Below, piece by piece: positions 8,889 through 17,419 of a stretch of 64,000 bases of DNA. Source of the DNA: Desulfamplus sp964425195 (GTDB lineage: Bacteria; Desulfobacterota; Desulfobacteria; Desulfobacterales; Desulfobacteraceae). The notes under the pieces are model-generated. The model was not told the origin of the DNA and searched no databases. It saw only the letters and a list, made by a program, of their open reading frames with translations. The first letter of the stretch is position 1, and the number at the start of each line of letters is the position of its first letter. The DNA lies in the NCBI GenBank assembly GCA_964425195.1, contig CAYRLG010000009.1, forward strand, positions 1 through 64,000, in the 5' to 3' direction. A program made the position numbers and the translations under genes.

Positions 8889-9542
8889 TTGAAAGTCACA
8901 GATCCAGATGTCATAAAAGCAGGTGAAAGAGATTTGATTGAAGCTATTAAGGATGATCTTGACTGGAATGCTATTAAGGAGGTTTTTCTTAATAAGATTA
9001 AATCATCTTCTTTTGATATTAAAGATGGTGCTTTATCTTTTGACGTTAGTGGTGGAGAAATTGTTGTTCATGGAGGAGCAATTGCATTTAGGTTAGATGT
9101 TCAATTAAAAACAGAGATACCAATAATGTTTGATAGAAAAGGGAACTACATTTTTGATAAAGATCCTCTTTTTTATGAAGATAATAGTAATTCTGATGTA
9201 AAAGAAAATCATAATATAGATGATGATATTATAGATGAACTGAACCTTGAGGCATCCTCTGAAAATATCGCTTCTGACATTAAATTAGATTCAGATATTA
9301 ACTCCGAACTTGACTACAATGGTGACTCTTCGATTGGATCAGAAGTGGACTCTGATCAACTTATTGATGATGATGAGCTTCTTGATGATATATCTTCACT
9401 TGAAGATGAAGATATTCTTGGAGATATGGCTGGAGAGGAGAGCGAAGATATTTCTGCTATTGAAGAATTGAATATTTTAACTAAAGACGATGGTATTGAG
9501 GAGATTCTTCAGGAGAGTAGAGATTTCTGGAAAACAGATTAG
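8889..9542 (+). CDS. Acidic protein of unknown function
   Basis: A 217-residue protein that I do not recognise. The first 85 residues look folded: a helix (ERDLIEAIKDDLDW) followed by short strands ending in GGAIAFRLDVQLKTEIPIMFD. The remaining 130 residues are extremely rich in Asp, Glu, Ser and Ile, with repeated DD and ED pairs, and are probably disordered. The start is TTG with AGGAG about seven bases upstream. It follows the receiver/binding-domain fusion by 63 nt, so it may share its transcript and work with it. There is no signal peptide. Confidence 0.6.
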   Translation: MKVTDPDVIKAGERDLIEAIKDDLDWNAIKEVFLNKIKSSSFDIKDGALSFDVSGGEIVVHGGAIAFRLDVQLKTEIPIMFDRKGNYIFDKDPLFYEDNSNSDVKENHNIDDDIIDELNLEASSENIASDIKLDSDINSELDYNGDSSIGSEVDSDQLIDDDELLDDISSLEDEDILGDMAGEESEDISAIEELNILTKDDGIEEILQESRDFWKTD

Positions 9543-9619
9543 AAGTAACTAATTGTATCTAAACTATTTGGGCTTTAATGGCTGATTGTTTACTGGTTAT
9601 TTTTTTATAAAAAACAGGA

Positions 9620-11641
9620 ATGGACGCAAAAGAAATGGTTAATAAGGTGGAACAGAAAGCAGGAGCTGATATTGCAGAACAGCTTGCTAATATTAAATCC
9701 AGTGAAGATGTAAATAATATTTTTAGACAATATATGGATGATGAGCAGTATTCTAAAATGGAAGCTATCACCAATATTGATGTCAGGCGTAAAGTTGCCA
9801 GTTCTATTGTTATATGCCACCCCGACTCAGTTTTTATTAATACGGGGGATGAGGCAGATAGACAATTTGTTCGTGAACTTGCACTTAAAAAGGGTGAAGA
9901 GACTCCGCTTGCAATGAAAAATCATACAATTCATTTTGATCTTAGTCAGGAACAGGGTAGGATTGTTGATAGAACCTTTTATATTGTAGATGACTTTGAA
10001 GATGTAAGCTCTCTTGCCAAAAGGATGGATCGTGAAACTGCCCTTAAAGAGATTGGAGAAAATCTTACCAATATCATGCAAGGCAAGATTATGATTGTTG
10101 GTTTTTACATGAGAGGACCTGTTGGAGCAAAGGCTTCTAATCCTGCAATTGAGATTACAAGCTCTGCTTATGTTGCCCACAGTGCTGAAATTCTTTATAG
10201 AAATGCTTACTCTGCCTTTAATCGTGAAGTTATAAGACAAGGACATTTTTTTACAAATATCCACAGTGAGGGGCAAAATAGACCAGAAGACCTTCCTAAT
10301 GCTCGTGTATTGATGGATAGGCATTACAGAACTACATATAGTTTTAAATGTACTTATGCTGGCAATACCCTTCTCCTTAAAAAAGGAAACCATCGCTTTG
10401 CAGTTGACATGTCTGTCTATGAAAAGTGCGGTATAGAAGTCGCGGAGCACATGTTTATTACTGGAATCAATGGACCTAAGGGGAGTGGAAAGTATAGTAA
10501 CTTAAAAGACCCTTCAGGTAACTTTAGGGTAACATGGTGTGTTGGTGCAGCCCCAAGCGGGTGCGGAAAAACAACGACAGCGATGGCTGGAAACCATTTT
10601 GTTGGTGATGATCTTGCACAGATGTGGATTGCAGAAGATGGCTCAATACGGGCAATAAATCCTGAGTGTGGAATTTTTGGTATTGTAGAGGATGTCAACT
10701 GGGAAGGCGATCCAATGCTTATGGAGAATTTAAGAAAACCCGGAGTTGAGGTTATCTGGTCAAATGTTCTTATAGATGACAAAGGTGTTCCTCACTGGGT
10801 TGGAAATGGAGAAGAAGTTCCTGAAAGTGGAGTAAATTTTCAGGGTAAATGGCATAAAGGTATGGTTGATACCAATGGGAAAGCTGTCCCAATGTCTCAC
10901 CCTAACTCAAGGTGCACTATATCGTCATCGGCTCTTGCCAACTACTCTCCTGAAGCTGAAAATCCAAATGGTGTTGAAGCAAGAATCTTTACCTACAGTG
11001 GAAGAGACAGCGATACAATGCCTCCAGTTTGGGTTGCAAAAAATTCTGAGCAAGGTGTAGTGCTTGGAGCGTGTATAGTATCAGCAGCAACTGCAACAGA
11101 AGTTGGGGTAAGCGGTGTAAAAAGAGCACCTTGGGCAAATGCACCATTTATTCCGGGCTCTCTTGGAGATTATATGGATGCTCAGTTCAAATTCTTTGGC
11201 AACCCTTTAATTGCACCTGACAAAAAACCAGTAATGGCTGGTTTAAACTACTTTTTGACAGACAAGGCAAGAGGCGGGGAGTCAAACAAACTTCTTGGTG
11301 AAAAACGGGATGTAAAGGTCTGGCTTGCATGGCTTGAGCGTTACGCTCACAATGAAGTGGAAATAATTGAGACTCCTATTGGATATATACCAAAGTATGA
11401 AGACCTTAAAAAACTGTTTACTGAAATTATCAATAAAGAGTATCCTGTTGAACTTTATGAAAAACAGTTTTCCCTTTATGTTGATAATATTGTAAAGCGG
11501 TTAGACCTTCAAATTGATGCGTATTCAAAGGATAAAGGAATTCCTGAAACTTTATTTAAAGTTCTCAATTCTGAAAAATCGGAATTATTAGAATTAAAAG
11601 ATAAAATCGGTTCAATAATTCTTCCATCTGCCCTTATCTAA
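9620..11641 (+). CDS. pckG: Phosphoenolpyruvate carboxykinase (GTP)
   Basis: A 673-residue cytoplasmic enzyme that converts oxaloacetate and GTP to PEP, CO2 and GDP, feeding gluconeogenesis. The GTP-type signature is present: P-loop GAAPSGCGKTTTAM (about 311-324), the metal-binding GDDLAQMW, INPECGIFGIVEDVNW, and the C-terminal PWANAPFIPG nucleotide region. The length is slightly above the usual 590-630. The ATG at 9620 has AGGA almost touching it, poor spacing, and another ATG lies five codons later, so the exact start is uncertain. A pyruvate phosphate dikinase gene at 38211 gives a second route to PEP. Confidence 0.92.
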   Translation: MDAKEMVNKVEQKAGADIAEQLANIKSSEDVNNIFRQYMDDEQYSKMEAITNIDVRRKVASSIVICHPDSVFINTGDEADRQFVRELALKKGEETPLAMKNHTIHFDLSQEQGRIVDRTFYIVDDFEDVSSLAKRMDRETALKEIGENLTNIMQGKIMIVGFYMRGPVGAKASNPAIEITSSAYVAHSAEILYRNAYSAFNREVIRQGHFFTNIHSEGQNRPEDLPNARVLMDRHYRTTYSFKCTYAGNTLLLKKGNHRFAVDMSVYEKCGIEVAEHMFITGINGPKGSGKYSNLKDPSGNFRVTWCVGAAPSGCGKTTTAMAGNHFVGDDLAQMWIAEDGSIRAINPECGIFGIVEDVNWEGDPMLMENLRKPGVEVIWSNVLIDDKGVPHWVGNGEEVPESGVNFQGKWHKGMVDTNGKAVPMSHPNSRCTISSSALANYSPEAENPNGVEARIFTYSGRDSDTMPPVWVAKNSEQGVVLGACIVSAATATEVGVSGVKRAPWANAPFIPGSLGDYMDAQFKFFGNPLIAPDKKPVMAGLNYFLTDKARGGESNKLLGEKRDVKVWLAWLERYAHNEVEIIETPIGYIPKYEDLKKLFTEIINKEYPVELYEKQFSLYVDNIVKRLDLQIDAYSKDKGIPETLFKVLNSEKSELLELKDKIGSIILPSALI

Positions 11642-11730
11642 AATGATAGGATACAAATATAGTTTTTTTTCAATTGTGGCTATTTAAATAAGAGAATTAA
11701 AATTCATATAAAAAATTGAGAGGAATAAAA

Positions 11731-12228
11731 ATGATAAGACTTGAAACAAGTATGGGTGAAATATGTTTAGAGCTTGATGCCGAAAAAGCTCCAAAAACAG
11801 TTGAAAATTTCATCTCCTATGTAAATGAAGGACATTACGATGGAACTATTTTTCATAGAGTTATAAATGGTTTTATGATTCAAGGCGGGGGAATGACTGC
11901 TGATATGAAAGAAAAACCCACTCGTGAGCCAATTTCTAATGAGGCTGACAATGGACTTAAAAATGATGCTTATACAGTAGCAATGGCACGGACCATGGAT
12001 CCACATAGCGCAACGTCCCAATTTTTTATTAATGTTAAGAAAAATGATTTTCTAAATTTTTCTTCCAAAACTCCTCAAGGTTGGGGTTACACAGTATTTG
12101 GTAAAGTTGTAAAAGGGCAGGGGGTTGTAAATAAGATTAAACAGGTTACAACTGGCAGCAGAGCGGGACATGATGATGTTCCTAATGAACCTATTACCAT
12201 CATTAAAGCTGAGGTAGTTCAAGGCTAA
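11731..12228 (+). CDS. ppiB: Peptidyl-prolyl cis-trans isomerase, cyclophilin type
   Basis: A 165-residue cyclophilin that speeds proline isomerisation during folding. The family core is intact: FHRVINGFMIQGGG, MARTMDPHSATSQFFINVKKNDFLN and GYTVFGKVVKGQGVV. The catalytic Arg is in FHRV and the substrate-binding QFFIN is present. There is no signal peptide, so it is cytoplasmic. The ATG at 11731 was chosen because GAGAGGA lies just before it; an upstream TTG in the same frame would place that site inside the gene. Confidence 0.93.
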   Translation: MIRLETSMGEICLELDAEKAPKTVENFISYVNEGHYDGTIFHRVINGFMIQGGGMTADMKEKPTREPISNEADNGLKNDAYTVAMARTMDPHSATSQFFINVKKNDFLNFSSKTPQGWGYTVFGKVVKGQGVVNKIKQVTTGSRAGHDDVPNEPITIIKAEVVQG

Positions 12229-12282
12229 TTTTCTCCCTTTTGTGGTGCTGCTAAATTGTAATAGTGATAAATAATAGCGGTT

Positions 12283-12338
12283 AAAAAAGTGGGCAGAAAC
12301 AGTTAGCAGAAACAGTTATTTGATCTGTCCACTTTTTT
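12283..12338. terminator. Bidirectional hairpin terminator with a 13-nt tandem repeat
   Basis: A 15-bp stem runs from AAAAAAGTGG at 12283 to its complement CCACTTTTTT ending at 12338, with one G-T pair, and ends in T runs on both strands. The loop region contains two adjacent copies of GCAGAAACAGTTA (12293-12305 and 12306-12318). It lies 55 nt after the cyclophilin gene and should end its transcript. Confidence 0.75.
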
Positions 12339-12380
12339 TAATTTAACGCATTAATTAGGTTAGTTGTTCAGATAAATAGT

Positions 12381-13283
12381 ATGGAAAACTTTGCAGTTAC
12401 AATAGCTTTTCTCCTTATTGGAATGGCTTTAAAATATATTCCCGATTTTTCTATTGAGACTGGAAAGATATTAAATCTGTTTGTAATATACATCTCTCTT
12501 CCAGCATTAATTCTACTAAATATACCCAAATTGGTATTTTCATCTGCTCTACTTGTTCCGGGATTAATGCCGTGGGCAATGATTCTTTTTTCTTCAGGAT
12601 TGGTAATTGGTCTTTCCGCTATCTTTAAATGGGATCGCCCTATTACAGGCTCTCTTCTTCTTTTAGTTCCATTGGGTAACACATCTTTTCTTGGAGTACC
12701 TATGGTTACAGCTTTTTTTGGTGAGGAGTCTGTGCCTTATGCAATTTTATACGATCAACTTGGCTCTTTTTTAGCTTTAGCAACTTATGGCTCTGTGGTT
12801 ATAGCCTTTTATGGAGCAGGAGATATGAAACCTTCGCTAAAGTTTATTTGTAAAAAGGTTATTTCATTTCCTCCCTTTATATCCCTAATATTTGCTTTAA
12901 GTATTAAATCAATATCTTATCCACAACTCTTTATAGATATCTTAACAAAGCTTTCCTCTACACTGGTACCAGTTGTAATGATTGCGGTTGGATTTCAGTT
13001 ATCACTTCGTATCGATAGAAGCCTAATACCTCCAATGTTTATAGGTTTAGCTATAAAACTTGTTGCTTCTCCACTAATGGCTCTATTTGTGTGTAAAATA
13101 GTCGGGTTGGAAGGAGATGTTGTTGATGTATCAATTTTTGAGGCTGGTATGCCTCCAATGATTTCAGCAGGAGCAGTTGCAATAATTGCAAATCTATCTC
13201 CTGCTCTTACCGCTGCATTAGTTGGAATGGGAATTGTTCTAAGTTTTATAACTTTACCAACTCTTTACCAAATTATTTTATGA
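12381..13283 (+). CDS. AEC-family (auxin efflux carrier-like) permease
   Basis: A 300-residue integral membrane protein with about ten hydrophobic helices, consistent with the AEC transporter family (PF03547). Recognisable features are LLIGMALKY at the start, an LPALILLNI helix, PLGNTSFLGVPMV with the conserved N and G-P pair in the middle, and AGMPPMISAGAVAI near the C terminus. Bacterial members export or take up malate, malonate or other carboxylates; the substrate here is unknown. It stands alone between a terminator and a convergent gene. Confidence 0.85.
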   Translation: MENFAVTIAFLLIGMALKYIPDFSIETGKILNLFVIYISLPALILLNIPKLVFSSALLVPGLMPWAMILFSSGLVIGLSAIFKWDRPITGSLLLLVPLGNTSFLGVPMVTAFFGEESVPYAILYDQLGSFLALATYGSVVIAFYGAGDMKPSLKFICKKVISFPPFISLIFALSIKSISYPQLFIDILTKLSSTLVPVVMIAVGFQLSLRIDRSLIPPMFIGLAIKLVASPLMALFVCKIVGLEGDVVDVSIFEAGMPPMISAGAVAIIANLSPALTAALVGMGIVLSFITLPTLYQIIL

Positions 13284-13370
13284 TCAATCGATCTTGAAAA
13301 GGTTATCATTAATCTCTTCTTTAAGTTCACTACTCTTTATTTTTACTAATTTGTGACCAGAATCTTTAAC

Positions 13371-14222
13371 TTAAGAATAATCATAAACCCCTTTTCCTGT
13401 CTTTCTGCCAAATCGTCCAGCTCTAACCAATTTTTTAAGATATGGAGCAGGCATATATTTATCGCCCATCTCTTTATGAAGCCCTTCCATAACACGAAGC
13501 AGAGTGTCAAGACCAATAAGATCGGAGAGTGCAAGAGGACCAATTGGATGGTTGCAGCCAAGAACCATTCCTTTGTCAATATCTTCAGCAGAGGCAACAC
13601 CTTCGCCTAATACAAGAAACGCCTCATTTATCATTGGACACAAAATTCTGTTGACCGCAAATGCAGGAGCTTCATCTACAAGAATTACATCTTTGCCAAG
13701 ATTTTTACCCCACTGTTTTGCGATCTCAAGAGTCTCATCAGATGTCTGGTATCCTTTTATAATCTCAAGGAGTTTCATAACTGGAACAGGATTGAAAAAA
13801 TGAGTGCCGATAAATTTATCAGGACGATCTGTTACAGCAGCAAGCTCTGTTATACTTAATCCTGATGTGTTTGTAAAAAATAGGCAGTGGGAAGGGACAA
13901 TTTTAGCAAGATCAGTATATACCTTCTTTTTAACATCCATAACCTCAATTATAACTTCAACCACAATATCAGCACCAGTTGCAGCCTCTTCTAAAGAGAT
14001 TGTAGGTTTAATTCTTGATAAAATTGCGTCCATTTCACCTTGAGCCATCTTCCCTTTTTTAACGCCTTTCTCAAGATTCTTCTTTATTGTTGACATTCCG
14101 CCATCAACAAAACGCTCTTCTATATCTCGTAAAGCAACTTCATATCCTGCCTGTGCACATATTTGAGCAATACCGTTGCCCATAAGTCCTGCACCTAACA
14201 CACATACTTTTTTAATTTCCAT
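13371..14222 (-). CDS. 3-hydroxyacyl-CoA (3-hydroxybutyryl-CoA) dehydrogenase
   Basis: A 283-residue NAD-dependent enzyme that oxidises 3-hydroxyacyl-CoA to 3-ketoacyl-CoA, the third step of beta-oxidation. The Rossmann motif VLGAGLMGNGIAQ is at 8-20, the catalytic His lies in GTHFFNPVPVMKLLE near 138, and the C-terminal domain contains NHPIGPLALSDLIGLD and GRKTGKGVYDY. Size and motifs fit the monofunctional Hbd/FadB2 type. It is the last gene of a four-gene minus-strand cluster with the acyl-CoA ligase, thiolase and acyl-CoA dehydrogenase. Confidence 0.93.
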   Translation of the reverse strand: MEIKKVCVLGAGLMGNGIAQICAQAGYEVALRDIEERFVDGGMSTIKKNLEKGVKKGKMAQGEMDAILSRIKPTISLEEAATGADIVVEVIIEVMDVKKKVYTDLAKIVPSHCLFFTNTSGLSITELAAVTDRPDKFIGTHFFNPVPVMKLLEIIKGYQTSDETLEIAKQWGKNLGKDVILVDEAPAFAVNRILCPMINEAFLVLGEGVASAEDIDKGMVLGCNHPIGPLALSDLIGLDTLLRVMEGLHKEMGDKYMPAPYLKKLVRAGRFGRKTGKGVYDYS

Positions 14223-14299
14223 TAATTCTTTCCTTATTCTACGATTTATATTTTTTTACCATTTGGCTGGTTTATTAATTCTTAATCCAACCTCTATTT

Positions 14300-15952
14300 T
14301 CAAAAGATATCTTTATAACTCTCTCTCATGTTTCTTTTCAATATTTTTCCTGTCGGGGTCTTAGGAAGTTCATCAACAAATATTATCTTCTTGGGTATTT
14401 TAAATGAAGATAGCTTTGCCTTGCAGTGGTCCATCATCTCATTTTCTGTAACTGTATGTCCTGCTTTAAGTTTTATAACTGCTGTTACTGCCTCTATCCA
14501 TTTTGGGTGATATACGCCTACAACTGCAACCTCTTCAACAGCAGGGTGGAGATATACTGCCTCTTCAACCTCTCTTGATGCAACATTTTCTCCGCCGGTT
14601 TTGATCATATCTTTTTTGCGATCCACAACAGTTATGTAGCGATCTTTATCAAGCACACCTAAATCTCCGGAATGAAACCAGCCCCCTTTCATAGCTGCTT
14701 CTGTCTTGTCAGGCTCTTTAAAGTACATGGTCATAACGTGCGCACCTCTGCCGCATATCTCTCCTGGAACATCAACCTCTGTTATGGGATTTCCATCATT
14801 ATCCTCAATTCTTGACTCCATATGAAGCCCAGCCATACCAGCAGCACCAATCTTTGACATTGCATCTTCTGCCTTTAAAATGGTGTGGTACGGGGCAAGC
14901 TCTGTCTGTCCATAATAGTTATAGACACCTGCTTTTGGGAATTTTTCAAGAAGCTCTCTTAAAATTTCGCGAGGCATAATAGATGCACCGTAGTAGCACT
15001 TACAAAGAGTTGAGAGATCGTGTTTGGCAAAATCAGGGTGGCGGAGCATTCCAATCCAGACAGTAGGCGGAGCAAAGAACATTGTGGCTTTGTATTTTGC
15101 TATATTCTCAAGAATAAGTCCTATATTTGGACCCATAAAGATATTTGTGCCTCCTAACCAGAATATTGGATTCATAAATACATCACGCTGGGCACAGTGG
15201 TAAATCGGAAGTGCATTTATATTGACATCGCTGCTCTCATATTTTCCGTCAATAATGCAGCCCATATATTCAGCAATCAAAGATTGATTACTTATTATAA
15301 CGCCTTTGGGAAGAGATTCTGTTCCGCTGGTGTAGGTCATCTGAACAGGGTCTTCAATTCTTAATACAATATTTGGTGCAGTTTTAGGATATTTTTTATA
15401 CCAATTGTTAAAATCAATAAACTTATCTTTATCTGGAGACGGTTTGTTTTCGCCCTGATTAGACCAAATAACAGTTTTTACGGTGGGCATCTTCTCAAGA
15501 ACAGATGCAACCTGCGGATAGAGCGAGTCTTCAACAATAAAGACTTTGCTTTCAGAGTGGTTGATGCAGTAGGCTATATCATCGCCACCGAGCAGATAGT
15601 TGACAGCAAGATAGATTGCACCAGCCTTTGCACACCCCATCCATGTTATTACGTGGTGGTGCGTGTTGTGGGCAAGAATAGCAACTCTGTCATATTTTTT
15701 TATTCCTAAATCAACAAGGGCATTTGCAACCTGATTGCACTCATCTTCAAGTTCAGAGTATGTACGGACAATATCATTAAAGATAAGGGCGTTTTTATCT
15801 GGAAAATGGTACGCTGTTCTTCGGAGCATATCTGCGATAACCCATCGATTAATAGAGTTATTCCGCTCCATTATAAAATCAATGTTCTCTTTATTTATAA
15901 CGCTGTATCTCTCTTTATCCTGCTTAGAAAGCGGTGATGCTGAACTTGACAT
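14300..15952 (-). CDS. AMP-forming acyl-CoA synthetase (fatty-acyl-CoA ligase)
   Basis: A 550-residue ANL-superfamily enzyme that activates a carboxylic acid to its CoA thioester with ATP. The P-loop reads MTYTSGTESLPKGV, with Glu-Ser where TG is usual. Other motifs are YYGQTE (A5), GWFHSGDLG (A7), DRKKDMIKTGGENV (A8) and the catalytic Lys in PKTPTGKILKRNMR (A10). The context (thiolase, acyl-CoA and hydroxyacyl-CoA dehydrogenases) suggests fatty or related monocarboxylic acids, but chain length cannot be read from sequence. It starts 110 nt after the thiolase stop, beyond a hairpin. Confidence 0.9.
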   Translation of the reverse strand: MSSSASPLSKQDKERYSVINKENIDFIMERNNSINRWVIADMLRRTAYHFPDKNALIFNDIVRTYSELEDECNQVANALVDLGIKKYDRVAILAHNTHHHVITWMGCAKAGAIYLAVNYLLGGDDIAYCINHSESKVFIVEDSLYPQVASVLEKMPTVKTVIWSNQGENKPSPDKDKFIDFNNWYKKYPKTAPNIVLRIEDPVQMTYTSGTESLPKGVIISNQSLIAEYMGCIIDGKYESSDVNINALPIYHCAQRDVFMNPIFWLGGTNIFMGPNIGLILENIAKYKATMFFAPPTVWIGMLRHPDFAKHDLSTLCKCYYGASIMPREILRELLEKFPKAGVYNYYGQTELAPYHTILKAEDAMSKIGAAGMAGLHMESRIEDNDGNPITEVDVPGEICGRGAHVMTMYFKEPDKTEAAMKGGWFHSGDLGVLDKDRYITVVDRKKDMIKTGGENVASREVEEAVYLHPAVEEVAVVGVYHPKWIEAVTAVIKLKAGHTVTENEMMDHCKAKLSSFKIPKKIIFVDELPKTPTGKILKRNMRESYKDIF

Positions 15953-16019
15953 GCCTTGTCTCCTTGTTTGATATTATTTGTTAGTTTGAAAAAAATTAAC
16001 TCCAACAACAAAATAAATA

Positions 16020-16054
16020 AAAAGCAGAGAAATTATGTTATCTCCTCTGCTTTT
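16020..16054 (-). terminator. Hairpin terminator downstream of thiolase
   Basis: A 10-bp inverted repeat AAAAGCAGAG/CTCTGCTTTT (16020-16029 and 16045-16054) is followed on the minus strand by a T-rich tail. It lies just past the thiolase stop. It may end or reduce transcription into the acyl-CoA ligase gene, which could therefore have its own promoter. Confidence 0.7.
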
Positions 16055-16061
16055 GTAAGAA

Positions 16062-17312
16062 CTAAATCATCTCTATTGCACAAGCCATTGAAACACCGCC
16101 GCCTCCGCAGAGGGTTGCCATTCCAAGATTTTTCTTTCTATTTTTCATGGCATGGATAAGAGTTACCATAATTCTACAACCGGTTGAGCCTACAGGGTGC
16201 CCAAGACCAATACCTGAACCATTGACGTTTGTAATCTCTCTGTTTAGTCCAAGCTCTTTTTCGCAACCAATATATTGTGCTGCAAAAGCCTCATTAACTT
16301 CTATCAATTCAAAGTCGTTAAGAGCAAGACCGCTTTTTTGCATAAGATTTTTAACAGCAGGTACAGGAGATATACCCATAACAGTTGGATGACATGCACC
16401 AATTCCAGTTGCCTTTATTCTTGCAATTGGGGTAAGTCCAAGCTCTTTTGCCTTTTCTGCTGACATGATGATCATGGCTGACGAGCCGTCATTTATACCG
16501 CTTGAGTTGCCAGCAGTAACCTTTCCTGTTTTTGGAATAAAACCTGGCGGAAGTTTAGCAAGCTGCTCCATTGTTATTCCGGGTCTAAAATGTTCATCTT
16601 TATCAAAAATCAGAGGGGATTTTTTCTTTTGTGGAACCTCAACCGGTACTATCTCCTCTTTAAATGAACCGTCATTAGTTGCTCTTTCTGCATTATTGTG
16701 GCTTCTGAGTGCAACTTCGTCCATCTCTTCTCTTGATATTCCATATTGCTGAGCCACAAATTCTGCGGTGTGCCCCATTATGTAAGGTTTACCCATAAAA
16801 AGACTTGCTGGTGCCTCTGACGTGTTTAAGGGTGTATCTGCACCAAATGGAAGAATATGAGAGCCACAGTGAAGTGCGTGAATCATAGCATCTACAAACT
16901 GCTGATCTTGAAGGCGACATCCCCATCTTGCATTAGGCACTGTATAGGGAACTCCAGACATGTGTTCTACTCCGCCTGATAAGATGATATCAGCCATTCC
17001 AGCCTGAATCATTGCCATGCCTGATATAGTAGCTTCCATACCAGAAATACATACACGATTGATAGTAGCAGCTGGTACTGTATCTGGTATGCCTGCCATA
17101 AGTGCTGCAACTCGTGTAACGTTAAGGGTATCGTGGTGCTCTAAACAGCAACCGTATCTGATATCATCAATCATTGAAGGATCAATATTTGCTCTTTTTA
17201 TAGCCTCTTTCATGGTAATGCTTGCAATATATGCACCATTCAAATCTTTCATACTTCCGCCAAATGTGCCAATAGCAGTTCTACAAGCTGAAACAATAAC
17301 TACATCTTTCAT
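16062..17312 (-). CDS. Acetyl-CoA C-acyltransferase (thiolase)
   Basis: A 416-residue thiolase that cleaves 3-ketoacyl-CoA with CoA, or condenses acetyl-CoA in reverse. The nucleophilic Cys88 is in NRVCISGMEA; the loop NEAFAAQYIG, the His-bearing GLGHPVGSTGCRI and the second catalytic Cys in CGGGGVSMA complete the active site. The length is slightly above the usual 390-400. Biosynthetic and degradative thiolases cannot be told apart here; the neighbouring acyl-CoA dehydrogenase favours degradation. Confidence 0.93.
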   Translation of the reverse strand: MKDVVIVSACRTAIGTFGGSMKDLNGAYIASITMKEAIKRANIDPSMIDDIRYGCCLEHHDTLNVTRVAALMAGIPDTVPAATINRVCISGMEATISGMAMIQAGMADIILSGGVEHMSGVPYTVPNARWGCRLQDQQFVDAMIHALHCGSHILPFGADTPLNTSEAPASLFMGKPYIMGHTAEFVAQQYGISREEMDEVALRSHNNAERATNDGSFKEEIVPVEVPQKKKSPLIFDKDEHFRPGITMEQLAKLPPGFIPKTGKVTAGNSSGINDGSSAMIIMSAEKAKELGLTPIARIKATGIGACHPTVMGISPVPAVKNLMQKSGLALNDFELIEVNEAFAAQYIGCEKELGLNREITNVNGSGIGLGHPVGSTGCRIMVTLIHAMKNRKKNLGMATLCGGGGVSMACAIEMI

Positions 17313-17356
17313 TATAATATCCTCAAAATTAAAGTTTTATTCTATTTTTATATTAA

Positions 17357-17384
17357 GTAGAGGCGCACGGCTATGTGTCTCTAC
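17357..17384. repeat. 28-nt palindromic repeat, copy 1
   Basis: An imperfect inverted repeat that starts GTAGAGGCGCAC and ends GTGTCTCTAC lies between the thiolase and acyl-CoA dehydrogenase genes. A copy of the same length and pattern is at 47347-47374, and a related hairpin is at 41291-41333, so this is a dispersed intergenic element. Confidence 0.7.
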
Positions 17385-17419
17385 GAGTTGTATATATTAA
17401 GATTTTATTCTTTGTTAAG

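Noticed and set aside
9827..10450. A 207-codon open frame antisense to the PEPCK gene
   Set aside because: The opposite strand encodes conserved PEPCK motifs throughout. The antisense product is Cys/Lys/Ile-rich with no family pattern and no ribosome site.
10417..10782. A 121-codon open frame antisense to the PEPCK P-loop region
   Set aside because: It is a shadow of codon usage in the sense gene and has no recognisable motif.
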